Shown: in pieces, positions 1 through 8,210 of the stretch
Layout: the number at the start of each line of letters is the position of its first letter
Position numbering within the stretch: the first letter of the stretch is position 1
NCBI RefSeq assembly: GCF_000963925.1
Contig: NZ_BAMV01000010.1
Span: 1-64,000 of the forward strand
DNA from: Acetobacter cibinongensis
GTDB lineage: Bacteria > Pseudomonadota > Alphaproteobacteria > Acetobacterales > Acetobacteraceae
Reading direction: 5' to 3'
DNA length: 64,000 nt
The notes under the pieces: model-generated
Seen by the model: the letters and a program-made list of their open reading frames with translations, nothing else
The model's database searches: none
Told to the model about the DNA's origin: nothing
Program-made: the position numbers and the translations under genes

Positions 1-220
1 AACTGCGTCTTTTCTGAGCTGCCTGTGCGGCAGTGAACTCCATGTCCTTCCACAACCCCCGCATCACAACATTTCTGAGCTGCCTGTGCGGCAGTGAACA
101 TAACCGGTCAGCTTACTTTTTCTGGTAATTACTTTCTGAGCTGCCTGTGCGGCAGTGAACATCGAGCCAGGCTTTGTTGCCGCTACCAGAACTTTCTGAG
201 CTGCCTGTGCGGCAGTGAAC
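1..220 (-). CRISPR. Type I-F CRISPR array, leader-proximal end (partial)
   Basis: Four identical 28-base repeats lie at 11-38, 72-99, 133-160 and 193-220, separated by unique spacers of 33, 33 and 32 bases; a further partial spacer runs off the left edge. On the minus strand the repeat starts GTTCACTGCC and ends CAGCTCAGAAA, with the CTGCC/GGCAG hairpin and the 8-base 3' tail recognised by Cas6f (Csy4), which is the type I-F repeat. This orientation makes transcription leftward, so 193-220 is the leader-side repeat and the spacer at 161-192 is the youngest visible. No cas1, cas2/3 or csy gene occurs anywhere in the window; cas genes may lie beyond the left edge or the array may be served in trans. 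Confidence 0.96.
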
Positions 221-360
221 TAGAGACGATAGAGTCTATACTGGCGGAATTCTGCGGGAAAAAGAGGTTTTGGTCTATTTGACCCTCTTTTTTGGTCTGT
301 TGGTTAAGTCTTTGAATTTCAATGAACAAATTATATGGCCAGAAAAAAGGGTTTTTCTGG
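221..360 (-). promoter_or_regulatory. CRISPR leader with candidate -10 box
   Basis: This AT-rich stretch directly adjoins the first repeat on the side expected for the leader. The minus strand carries a perfect TATAAT (plus positions 330-335), about 110 bases upstream of the first repeat; no convincing -35 hexamer is seen at the right distance. A perfect 9-base-pair hairpin, CCAGAAAAA / TTTTTCTGG with a 4-base loop, sits at 339-360 just behind it. The leader role is inferred from position and repeat orientation; the promoter is a motif match only. Confidence 0.5.
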
Positions 361-777
361 AGTGGCGTGAAGCAGGTTTATAACCCGAAACGCGCCTGAG
401 AAACCAGAGAAATAGCCCGTAGCTGTTATCTCACTGTCTCGTGCTGACCAGACTGGCGGCTGCCCTTACTAAGCACGGCAAATAGTACGCACCTTAGCAG
501 GCAAAGCGTTTCGTCATGCCTCTATTTCCTGTAGTCGGATTGGACACACCACCGTAGCGCTATGCTATCGGTCCTTACCGTCTTGCCCGCACCTTATGCG
601 GGCCGGGAGTGTCCACGCTGCTTCCGGTTCGTTGCCGTGGGCCTGCTGCCCGGTTTGTTTTTGCCTCTTGCCACAGGGATGCCTCGTGAAACACCAGACA
701 CCCAACGTCTATACGCTCCAATTTCCTTCTTGCTCCTCCTGCCCTGCCCTACAACAGCCTTTTGAAGGAGGCTGGGC
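361..777. other. Non-coding stretch between CRISPR leader and MFS gene
   Basis: No convincing protein is encoded here: the short frames present have no recognisable family and poor composition. The plus strand contains a perfect GC hairpin GCCCGCA / TGCGGGC (585-603) and, at about 640-660, a GGGC...GCCC stem followed by a T-rich run that looks like a weak terminator. It could hold a small structured RNA or the long 5' leader of the MFS gene, but I could not match it to a known RNA family. Confidence 0.4.
755..774 (+). promoter_or_regulatory. Hairpin overlapping the Shine-Dalgarno of the MFS gene
   Basis: CAGCCT (755-760) can pair with AGGCTG (769-774). The ribosome-binding site GAAGGAGG (764-771), which fixes the start at 778, lies partly in the loop and partly in the 3' arm, so folding would hide some of it. 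A pyrimidine run containing CTCCTCC sits shortly upstream (about 734-741) and could compete. Translational control is an inference from base pairing only. Confidence 0.3.
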
Positions 778-1896
778 ATGATCTTCCGTATTCTTATTCT
801 GTCTCTGGGCGCGTTTGTCTGGCAGGTTACTGAAATATTGCCTATCGGGCTCCTGACCGACATTGCCCATGGGCTGACTGTGTCTGAGTCCCAAATTGGT
901 CTTTTGGTAACCGGGTATGCGTGGCTTGTGGCTCTGACAGCCATTCCCCTTACCATTGCCTGCTCCGGCGTGGACCGGCGGATTCTGGTTGCGGCTCTTA
1001 TGGCTTTGGTGGGGAGTGTTAATCTGCTCACCGCCCTGACACCCAATTATACCGTTATGGCTTTACTGCGGGTGGCGTTGGCGCTGGGGCATGGGGTTTT
1101 CTGGTCCATCCTTTCCAGTCTGGCGGTGCGGCTTGCACCACAACTCCCCATTGCCAGAGTTACGGGCATGGCTTTTACCGGTGTGGCCGTGGCCTTTGCT
1201 GGTGGCATTCCTCTGGCTTCCGCCATAGGGCACTGGGCTGGATGGCGGGCCGCGTTCTCGCTCACAGGAGTTCTGGGGGTGATGGTGCTGGCTGGTATGC
1301 TGGTGCTTCTCCCGCCCATGCCGGGTGTACGGCGGCATATTGATATCCGCCACCTGCTGCGCCAGCCCGTGTTACGCTACATTGCCATTCTGACAGCCTG
1401 CGCGGTAACGGCGCATTTTACAGCCTACACCTACATTGTACCGCTTTTAAAGAAGCTGGTTCTGGCACCAGATGCTCAAATTCCGCTTATGCTGCTTGTG
1501 TTCGGAGGCGCTGGTATTGTTGGCAACTGGCTTGGTGGCCGCTTGCCTTTTTCAGCCGGGCGGACTGTCGGGCTGTCATTGGTTGGGCTTGTGCTGAGCT
1601 ATGGGCTGCTTGTTGGGTCAACGTACGCCACATCTGCCATCTGGGTGGTGCTGGCACTGTGGGGCGTTATTGCAGCCCTGATAAACCTTGCCATGCAAAG
1701 CTATGCGCTGGAACTTGCCCCCAACCAGCATGAGGCCGCGGCATCCTTTTGTGTCACCGGGTTTAATGCTGGCATTGGTACGGGCGCCTTGGTGGGGGGT
1801 CTGGTTCTTCCGGCCGGGGGTGCTTTTGCCATTATTGGTACGGGTGTGGTTTTGGCCTGCGTTGCCATGGCTGTTTTAAAGGCCAAACCAGCCTGA
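778..1896 (+). CDS. MFS transporter, drug/sugar efflux type (DHA1, AraJ-like)
   Basis: A 372-residue, very hydrophobic protein with about 12 predicted membrane segments. The N-terminus carries the EILPIGLL segment in TM1 and then LLVTGYAW, typical of the DHA1 proton-coupled exporters related to AraJ and sugar efflux transporters. Such proteins export small molecules (sugars, arabinose-like compounds, drugs) across the inner membrane; the substrate here cannot be told. The start is set by a strong GAAGGAGG seven bases upstream. It stands alone, facing the CRISPR leader on one side and sharing a bidirectional terminator with the convergent hpnN on the other. Confidence 0.85.
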   Translation: MIFRILILSLGAFVWQVTEILPIGLLTDIAHGLTVSESQIGLLVTGYAWLVALTAIPLTIACSGVDRRILVAALMALVGSVNLLTALTPNYTVMALLRVALALGHGVFWSILSSLAVRLAPQLPIARVTGMAFTGVAVAFAGGIPLASAIGHWAGWRAAFSLTGVLGVMVLAGMLVLLPPMPGVRRHIDIRHLLRQPVLRYIAILTACAVTAHFTAYTYIVPLLKKLVLAPDAQIPLMLLVFGGAGIVGNWLGGRLPFSAGRTVGLSLVGLVLSYGLLVGSTYATSAIWVVLALWGVIAALINLAMQSYALELAPNQHEAAASFCVTGFNAGIGTGALVGGLVLPAGGAFAIIGTGVVLACVAMAVLKAKPA

Positions 1897-1928
1897 ACCC
1901 TTTATTCCCCTGAAAACCAGCCGTATAA

Positions 1929-1955
1929 AAAAACGCCCCATTATGGGGCGTTTTT
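1929..1955. terminator. Bidirectional Rho-independent terminator
   Basis: Perfect 12-base-pair stem AAAAACGCCCCA / TGGGGCGTTTTT with a 3-base loop, flanked by A-run and T-run so that it works in both directions. It separates the convergent MFS gene and hpnN. Confidence 0.92.
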
Positions 1956-1962
1956 CGTAAGG

Positions 1963-4560
1963 TCAGTTTTCGTCTATGTCTCGCTTTGGCAGCAGCGCTG
2001 GCACAAAAACTAGTGTTGCCAGCAAGGTGCACCCCAAAGACAACAGCAAGAGCCGCCCCATGCTGGCCGTACCCGGATGGTGGGACAACGCCAGAGAGCC
2101 AAATGCCGTACCCGTTGTCAGTGCAGAGAACAGCACAGCCCGCGCGGTGGGGGACGCCAGCGGGTGCTTCACACCATCACGCCAGTTCATGACGAAGTAG
2201 ATGTTGAAGGACACCCCAACGCCCAGCAGCAGCGGCAGGGCGATAATATTTGCAAAGTTCAGTGTCTCAGGCAGCAGCACAATCAGAATAACGGTCATGA
2301 GGGCTGAGAGCAGCAGGGGGGCCAGAACAAGCATCATGTCTGTCAGACGGCGGCGGAGCGCCAGAAACAGGATGAGCGCAATCATGCCAATAGCGGCAAC
2401 AGCAGCCTGTTCAAACGCCTTGACGATGGAGCGTGCGCTTTCAACAATATCAACCGCGCTCCCTGCCATTTTTGGTTCAATCTGCTGTAGGGAGGTCACA
2501 AAGCTGCGCAGAGCGTTGCTGTTGGACATAACGCCGTTTGGATGAACTTCCACCAAGGCGCGGCCATCGGGCAGCAGATAATTGCTGGCAATAGACTGCG
2601 GAACATCCTTAAGCGTGACAGGTGTTGCCTGTAACATGGTGCGGAGCTGGTCCAGCTCAGCAGGCAGAAAACGAACCAGAGCATGGTTGGCATCCACCAC
2701 AATCGTGTCCGGCGCTGAGGCCATTTTGGCAAGCGCTGCCTGAATGCGGCGCAGCGGGTCTGTGGCACTCAGCTTGTCCATCACCCCACCCAGCGCAGTT
2801 GCGGTGCTCTGGGCGGCATCACGCAGGGCTTGCGCGTCGGGTTCTGGTCTGGGGGTTGGCACAATAAGGGTGGGCAGCAGGATATTGGCTGCATCCTGAA
2901 TAAGCGCCAGTTTTTCAGGCTGGTTTTCCGGCACAAAAGACCCCAGCCACATGGCGTCATGCACACCAGGCACTTTGGCCAGACGGTCTGCCTCGCGCTT
3001 GGCATCATCCAGAGACGGCACCAGCAATTCTGCCCCATAGGGGGAAGACTGCGGGTTGGTCATAAGCAGGTGCAGGGCCTTCATGCCCTCGGAGTTCGGG
3101 TTTTTTGTGTGCAGTGGGTCGCCATCAAAATTGAGGCGCGGCACCAGAACAATGCCCGCCAGCGCCACAAGGCCAAAAACAATCAGCAGTGGCTTGCGCA
3201 TCTGACGGATTTTGACATCCACAGGCTGCATGAAGGCATAGCCCATGCTCGGGCAGTCCAACGGCGGATGAAAAATACGCAGCAAGGCTGGCAGCAGAGT
3301 TGTGGTGCAAACGAATGCAACCATCATGCCAATACCGGCAATCAACCCAAGCTGGGCCACGCCCAGAAAGGCTGTGGGCGTAAATGCCAGAAAGCCTGCG
3401 GATGTTGCCAGTGCCGCCACCAAAATCTGGTGCCCTGTCTCCTCCCCAGTTTCCGCCAACGCGGCGAGGATTCCCTGCTCGTTCCGGCTATCCTGATGTT
3501 GGGCCCGGAAACGCACAGAGAACTGGATGGCGAAATCCACCGCAATGCCCACAAACAGGATGGCAAAGGCAACGGAGATCAGATTAAGCGTACCAACTGC
3601 CACGGCTGCAAAACCGGTCGTCAGCAGCAGGCCTACAACCAGCGTGACCACAATAGGCAGCACAACACGCCAGGACCGCACAGCCAGCATGAGCCAAATG
3701 GTCACCAAAGCCAGAGACCCCAGAAGCCCTGCCACCATCCCTTCTGCCACAGTGGCAAATTCTTCATCATCGAGCTGCACCTGCCCGGTCATGTGTACCT
3801 TGGCGTGGCCGCTTCTCACATAGTCCAGACTATCCGCAGCGCGGCGCATGGCATTTGCGGCATCCCCGCCCGGCTGGAAGGAACCATAGTCCAGCTTGGG
3901 TTTGGTGATGACAAACTGGTAACGCCCGGCAAGATCAGAGAGTTGACCACCTAACAGATGCTCCCAGGACAGGGGTTGGGGTTTGCCCGCCAGCGCCTGC
4001 TCAAGATTATCCGCAAAGCCTTTCAGGGCTGGCTGAAAGCCCGTCAGGTCCGCCTGCCCCTGCTTCACGCCTTCCGCAATAAGTGACAGGGCACCAAACA
4101 GACCGCGTGCTGATGGGTCCTGCGCCAACGCCCCCAGGAACGGCTGGGCGGCAATTGTGTCATCCAGTAACTGCCCAAGCGGTTTGGTATCCAGAAACAT
4201 CAGGCCGTTGCGCACTAGGTACGGGTCTGCATCCGGGCGTTCTGCAAAGTTGAAGTTTTTATGGTCTGCTGCCAAACGCTCTGCCAGCAAACGGGCGGTC
4301 TCCCGCCCCTCTTCCGGCAAATCTGCCTCAATCACCGCAACAAGCAGGTTTTCCTTTTGCGGGAACAGACGGGCCATCTCGTCCGAACGTTGCTTCCACT
4401 CAAGCCGTGGGGAGAGCATTTTGCTCGTATCTGTGGTGACCCCCAGATAATTAACCCCGGCAAAAACTGCCCCAGCGGAGAGAATAAAAAACACTGCCAC
4501 GACCGCATAAGCATGACGTGCGCAAAGCATGATGAAACGACCGATGAAGGCAGAAAGCAT
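1963..4560 (-). CDS. hpnN: Hopanoid-associated RND transporter HpnN
   Basis: An 865-residue RND/MMPL-superfamily protein with the usual duplicated plan: one N-terminal membrane segment, a large periplasmic domain (about residues 40-280), a block of about five membrane segments, then a second periplasmic domain and a second membrane block near the C-terminus. Length and the N-terminal region (YLGVTTDTSKMLSP, PQKENLLVAVIE) fit HpnN, which in Rhodopseudomonas moves hopanoids from the inner to the outer membrane. It is the last gene of a minus-strand run behind hpnL, 116 bases after that gene's stop. No hopanoid biosynthesis genes (shc, hpnC-H) are present nearby. Confidence 0.85.
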   Translation of the reverse strand: MLSAFIGRFIMLCARHAYAVVAVFFILSAGAVFAGVNYLGVTTDTSKMLSPRLEWKQRSDEMARLFPQKENLLVAVIEADLPEEGRETARLLAERLAADHKNFNFAERPDADPYLVRNGLMFLDTKPLGQLLDDTIAAQPFLGALAQDPSARGLFGALSLIAEGVKQGQADLTGFQPALKGFADNLEQALAGKPQPLSWEHLLGGQLSDLAGRYQFVITKPKLDYGSFQPGGDAANAMRRAADSLDYVRSGHAKVHMTGQVQLDDEEFATVAEGMVAGLLGSLALVTIWLMLAVRSWRVVLPIVVTLVVGLLLTTGFAAVAVGTLNLISVAFAILFVGIAVDFAIQFSVRFRAQHQDSRNEQGILAALAETGEETGHQILVAALATSAGFLAFTPTAFLGVAQLGLIAGIGMMVAFVCTTTLLPALLRIFHPPLDCPSMGYAFMQPVDVKIRQMRKPLLIVFGLVALAGIVLVPRLNFDGDPLHTKNPNSEGMKALHLLMTNPQSSPYGAELLVPSLDDAKREADRLAKVPGVHDAMWLGSFVPENQPEKLALIQDAANILLPTLIVPTPRPEPDAQALRDAAQSTATALGGVMDKLSATDPLRRIQAALAKMASAPDTIVVDANHALVRFLPAELDQLRTMLQATPVTLKDVPQSIASNYLLPDGRALVEVHPNGVMSNSNALRSFVTSLQQIEPKMAGSAVDIVESARSIVKAFEQAAVAAIGMIALILFLALRRRLTDMMLVLAPLLLSALMTVILIVLLPETLNFANIIALPLLLGVGVSFNIYFVMNWRDGVKHPLASPTARAVLFSALTTGTAFGSLALSHHPGTASMGRLLLLSLGCTLLATLVFVPALLPKRDIDEN

Positions 4561-4676
4561 GGCGAGCTGTCAGTTCCTGATAAATTTTTAGGCCATTGAA
4601 GGCTCAAAGTTGTTTTGGTTTGGCCCAACCCACCTGCTTCATGCAAGCAGGGATATAGCAATGACCCTTTTTGCGT

Positions 4677-5723
4677 TCATAAACGAACGTCAGAAACCGA
4701 ATTTTTACACAACATGGGTGCACATTCGCTCTCATGCTCCGGGCTTTCCGGGCACCATACATGCTCCAGCCACTGCCAGAGAACGAGCGAAGGTAGACCC
4801 CACACAATTTCGCGTACGCGTTTAATAAGGGACAGGGCCATTGCCATCTGGGGTGGCACGCCGAAAAGGCCGCCTACCAGAACATACCCGCCTTCAGAAA
4901 CACCCAGAGCTCCCGGCACTGCAAAGCCAACGGATTTTGCGGCCTCACCCACGCCCTCAATCACGAACCCCACGGCTAATGAGCAGTCATATCCCATAAA
5001 ATGCAGGATGAGGCAGACCTCAACTGCGCCAAGCGCCCAGGCAACAAACTGTAAGGTAAAAGCCCATACGGTAGCGCGTTTGGCCATATAAAGCGCCAAC
5101 ACCTGCTGGTGCAGCCCGCGTATGCTTTCAGCCCCGCTCCAGCCAAGATGGGCTGCTATTTTCAGTAAAAGCTTTTCAACAAGGGCCACGGCACCAAGCC
5201 ACTGGCTAATAAAAACAGCCAGACCAATGGCAAGAGCCACCAAAGCGCTCTCCAGCAATTCATCGGTCACGGCAGAGCGTTGCACCAGCGTAAGCAAGAC
5301 GATAAGGCCGAGCACCGTAAACAGAACCTGGCTCAGCAGTTCCAGAGTAAGGTCGCATATGGTTGCTGCCGCGGCACGCTTTGCGCCCAAACCGCGCCGG
5401 TTCAGCAGGCGCGTAGAGCAAACCTCCCCTCCAACCTGTGCAACAGGCAAAAGGTTGTTCACCCCTTCCCTCACACAGCGCAGGGCAAAGTAGTCTTTTA
5501 ATGTCAGGACAGAAGAAGGGAGTGTATCAGGCTTAGGGCCGGAAATAACCCGCCAGGCCTGTGCGGAGAGAAGAACCTGCACGGTGTGGAACACGATTGC
5601 TGCAAGAATACCCCAGCCACCGGCCATAACGAGCGAGAAAATGGCACCCGCCCCGAACTGGGCCAACATCCAGACAGTCAGCCCCAGCCCTAAAAGACCT
5701 GCAATGACAGCAACCCGCTTCAT
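4677..5723 (-). CDS. hpnL: HpnL-like membrane protein (LPG flippase-type fold)
   Basis: A 348-residue membrane protein with about eight hydrophobic segments, of the lysylphosphatidylglycerol synthase transmembrane family (TIGR00374/UPF0104 type). It matches the hopanoid-cluster member HpnL, including the segment LPVAQVGGEV and the C-terminal PGALGVSEGGY motif typical of the fold. The molecular role of HpnL is not established; the neighbour hpnN supports the hopanoid assignment. A GTG start at 5750 would add nine residues, but the ATG at 5723 has GGCGAGGG just upstream and begins the first membrane segment, so it is preferred. It follows ribH after about 55 bases with no terminator visible. 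Confidence 0.7.
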   Translation of the reverse strand: MKRVAVIAGLLGLGLTVWMLAQFGAGAIFSLVMAGGWGILAAIVFHTVQVLLSAQAWRVISGPKPDTLPSSVLTLKDYFALRCVREGVNNLLPVAQVGGEVCSTRLLNRRGLGAKRAAAATICDLTLELLSQVLFTVLGLIVLLTLVQRSAVTDELLESALVALAIGLAVFISQWLGAVALVEKLLLKIAAHLGWSGAESIRGLHQQVLALYMAKRATVWAFTLQFVAWALGAVEVCLILHFMGYDCSLAVGFVIEGVGEAAKSVGFAVPGALGVSEGGYVLVGGLFGVPPQMAMALSLIKRVREIVWGLPSLVLWQWLEHVWCPESPEHESECAPMLCKNSVSDVRL

Positions 5724-5778
5724 CCATTCCCTCGCCTTGCAAGGCTGCACACCTCATTGTCGTGCAGCCTTTACCAGA

Positions 5779-6261
5779 TCACGTCTTGATCTGACGCAGC
5801 AACGCAAGTGACTCCACGCAGGCGGCAGCAGCTTCACGCCCTTTGTTATGAATGTCAGAACGGGACCGAAGTTCCGCCTGCTCATCGGTATATGTTGTCA
5901 GGACACCAAACGCGATTGGCACTTCCGTAGCCAGGGAGGCCTGCATGAGGCCAACCGTGGTGCCAAGGCTGATAAACTCGAAATGCGCGGTATCGCCCTT
6001 AATCACGCAGCCGAGGCAGATAACGCCCTCATAACGGCCTGATTTTGCAAGGGTTTGCGCTAGTAGTGGCATCTCAAACGCGCCAGGAGCTGCAAAAATG
6101 TCGGAGGCCGCAACGGCAATATTGTGCTCACCCAGCCATTCAATAGCGCCGTTCCGCAGGCCGCCTGTCACGTCCTCGTTAAAGCGGCTTACGATAAGTG
6201 CCAGACGGGGCGCAGGCACCAGTTTGAGATCAGGCAGGGACGCAGGAAGATGTGTGCTCAT
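5779..6261 (-). CDS. ribH: 6,7-dimethyl-8-ribityllumazine synthase
   Basis: A 160-residue protein of normal RibH length. It condenses 5-amino-6-ribitylaminouracil with 3,4-dihydroxy-2-butanone 4-phosphate to lumazine, the penultimate step of riboflavin synthesis. Family landmarks seen: SRFNEDVT (substrate-binding Phe/Asn), the PGAFEMP loop, GCVIKGDTAHFEFIS with the catalytic His region, and PIAFGVLTTYTDEQA. It is the fourth rib gene of the riboswitch-controlled operon, 30 bases behind ribBA. Confidence 0.97.
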   Translation of the reverse strand: MSTHLPASLPDLKLVPAPRLALIVSRFNEDVTGGLRNGAIEWLGEHNIAVAASDIFAAPGAFEMPLLAQTLAKSGRYEGVICLGCVIKGDTAHFEFISLGTTVGLMQASLATEVPIAFGVLTTYTDEQAELRSRSDIHNKGREAAAACVESLALLRQIKT

Positions 6262-6291
6262 AAATTTCTCTTTTTCCTCAAAAGGCTTGCA

Positions 6292-7623
6292 TCAAGCAGG
6301 TGCCCCGGCCGGGGCATCGCTCACAGAAAAATTACTCAACCGGTGCCCCATACGCTGCCGCTTGGCATGCAGGTAGGCGCGGTTAAAGGGATTAACCGGT
6401 GTTTCAAGGCCGATTCTCTGGCGCACCAGAAATCCACGGGCTTCCAGAGCTCGCACCTTGTCCGGATTATTTGTCAGCAGGTCTAACTGGCCCACGCCCA
6501 GCTCCCGCAGAATAGCGGCGGCGGCTGTCCAGTCCCGCGCATCTGTTGCAAAACCCAGCTTGTGGTTGGCATCTACCGTATCCAACCCGGCATCCTGCAA
6601 CTCATAGGCCCGGATTTTGTTGGCCAGACCTATGCCGCGCCCTTCATGGCCGCGCACATACACCAGCACCCCGCATTCTGCCTGCCCAATAGCCCTTAAC
6701 GCTGCATGAAGCTGGGTTCCGCAGTCACACCGCAAAGACCCAAGGGCATCCCCCGTCACACACTCGGAATGCATACGCACAACCGGCACAGCACCTGCGG
6801 CTACCGGATTACCTTTTACCAGCGCCACATGCTCCACCCCCAAACGGTCACGGAAGGCATGGATCATCAGGTCTTCTCCGCCATAGGCGCTTGGCAAGGC
6901 TGCCTCTGCCAGATCAGCGAGGGTTTCCTGCTCCGGCACGGGGTGCGCTTGGGCTGCCGTATCTGGCAACGCTGCCAGACCATGCTCTTTTACCCACTCC
7001 ACCAGCTCCGCAATGGAGATAATGGGCATGTCGTATCTGGCCCCATACACTTCCAGTTGCGGGCGGCGCGCCATGGTGCCGTCCTCGTTCAGAATTTCGC
7101 AGATAACTGCTGCGGGCTGCAAACCGGCCAGACGCACAAGGTCAATAGAGCCTTCAGTGTGGCCAATACGCTCCAGCACGCCGCCCGGCTTGGCCCGCAG
7201 CGGGAAAATATGGCCGGGCGTGGCAAGGTCAGCCGGCTGTGCCGTATCAGCAATAGCAGTCAGAATGGTATGGGCACGGTCCGCTGCGGAAATACCGGTC
7301 GTAACGCCTTCTTTGGCTTCAATGGACACTGTAAAACCCGTGCTGTGGCGGGCCGTGTTGTTGGTGACCATCATGCGCAGGCCAAGCCGGTCCACATGCG
7401 CAGGCGTGAGCGGGAGGCAGACCAGACCACGGGCATTGGTAATCATGAAGTTCATGGCTTGCGGGGTCATGAACTCCGCCGCCATGACCAGATCGCCCTC
7501 GTTTTCACGGTCTTCATCATCCACCATAATGACCATACGGCCGGCACGGAGCGCTGCGACGGCTCTCAGCAGCGCTACAGATGGCTGGGAGGCATTGGCC
7601 ACCTTGTTCACTTGGTCTGGCAT
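6292..7623 (-). CDS. ribBA: Bifunctional DHBP synthase / GTP cyclohydrolase II
   Basis: A 443-residue fusion. Residues about 15-215 are DHBP synthase (RibB): DDEDRENEGDLVMAAE, TGISAADRA and the GHTEGSIDL active-site segment, making 3,4-dihydroxy-2-butanone 4-phosphate from ribulose 5-phosphate. Residues about 245-430 are GTP cyclohydrolase II (RibA): the zinc cysteines in SECVTGDALGSLRCDCG, then HEGRGIGL and the LLTNNPDK segment. It thus supplies both branches of the riboflavin pathway. The Q of the common QEGRGIGL motif is H here. Its start overlaps the end of ribE by 16 bases, indicating coupling. Confidence 0.96.
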   Translation of the reverse strand: MPDQVNKVANASQPSVALLRAVAALRAGRMVIMVDDEDRENEGDLVMAAEFMTPQAMNFMITNARGLVCLPLTPAHVDRLGLRMMVTNNTARHSTGFTVSIEAKEGVTTGISAADRAHTILTAIADTAQPADLATPGHIFPLRAKPGGVLERIGHTEGSIDLVRLAGLQPAAVICEILNEDGTMARRPQLEVYGARYDMPIISIAELVEWVKEHGLAALPDTAAQAHPVPEQETLADLAEAALPSAYGGEDLMIHAFRDRLGVEHVALVKGNPVAAGAVPVVRMHSECVTGDALGSLRCDCGTQLHAALRAIGQAECGVLVYVRGHEGRGIGLANKIRAYELQDAGLDTVDANHKLGFATDARDWTAAAAILRELGVGQLDLLTNNPDKVRALEARGFLVRQRIGLETPVNPFNRAYLHAKRQRMGHRLSNFSVSDAPAGAPA

Positions 7624-8210
7624 AGAACCTCCACGTATTTGGCAATAACGTCCACTTCCACATTCACGGCGTCACCAATCGCAAGCGTGCCGAGTGTTGT
7701 GTGCGTCCATGTGTGCGGAATAATCATGAGTGCAATGGTGAAAACTTCATTCTGCACCGGCCCAATTTCATTCAGCGTCAGGCTGATGCCATCCAGCGTG
7801 ATGGAGCCTTTTTCCACCATGTAGCGGCGCAGTGTTTCTGGCACCTCAAACACCACACGACGCGCATCCCCTGACGGTGTACAGGCCGCGTAACGCGCCG
7901 TGCCATCCACATGGCCCTGCACAATATGGCCAGACAGGCGGGTAGCAGGAGTTACTGCGCGCTCAAGGTTAACGCTGCTGCCTGCCTTCAAGACACCCAG
8001 TGTTGAGCGGTCGAGGGTCTCACTGCTGATAAAAAATCGCGCATGGCCTGTTGCCGCAGGCTCTACTGCGGTCAAACACACACCGTTCACGGCAATGCTT
8101 TCCCCTTCAGCAATATCTTTCAGGCCTGTATCAACATCGATAACGAGCGACTGGTCTCCCGCATCTGCCTTGAGAACATGACCGAGGGATTCAATTATTC
8201 CGGAAAACAT
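7608..8210 (-). CDS. ribE: Riboflavin synthase, alpha subunit
   Basis: A 200-residue protein of two similar lumazine-binding halves; it dismutates two lumazines to riboflavin and the ribitylaminouracil. The start MFSGIIESLG is the conserved family N-terminus, so the ATG at 8210 is preferred over an upstream in-frame start at 8237. Motifs seen: SIAVNGVCLTA in the first half, GHIVQGHVD, and SITLDGISLTLNE in the second. Its 5' end overlaps ribD by 16 bases and its 3' end overlaps ribBA by 16, so the four rib genes are translationally linked. Confidence 0.96.
   Translation of the reverse strand: MFSGIIESLGHVLKADAGDQSLVIDVDTGLKDIAEGESIAVNGVCLTAVEPAATGHARFFISSETLDRSTLGVLKAGSSVNLERAVTPATRLSGHIVQGHVDGTARYAACTPSGDARRVVFEVPETLRRYMVEKGSITLDGISLTLNEIGPVQNEVFTIALMIIPHTWTHTTLGTLAIGDAVNVEVDVIAKYVEVLCQTK

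Noticed and set aside
609-640. Minus-strand GAACCGGAAGCAGC resembling the SRP RNA GGAA-loop core
   Set aside because: The SRP RNA core needs GGTCCGGAAGGAAGCAGCC with flanking helices; three bases are missing and the pairing around it does not form.
221-777. Possible cas gene remnants or an insertion sequence next to the CRISPR array
   Set aside because: No frame shows Cas or transposase motifs and no terminal inverted repeats or target duplications are visible.
2830-3954. 374-codon plus-strand frame inside hpnN
   Set aside because: Antisense shadow rich in His, Gln and Cys with no family resemblance; hpnN on the other strand is complete.
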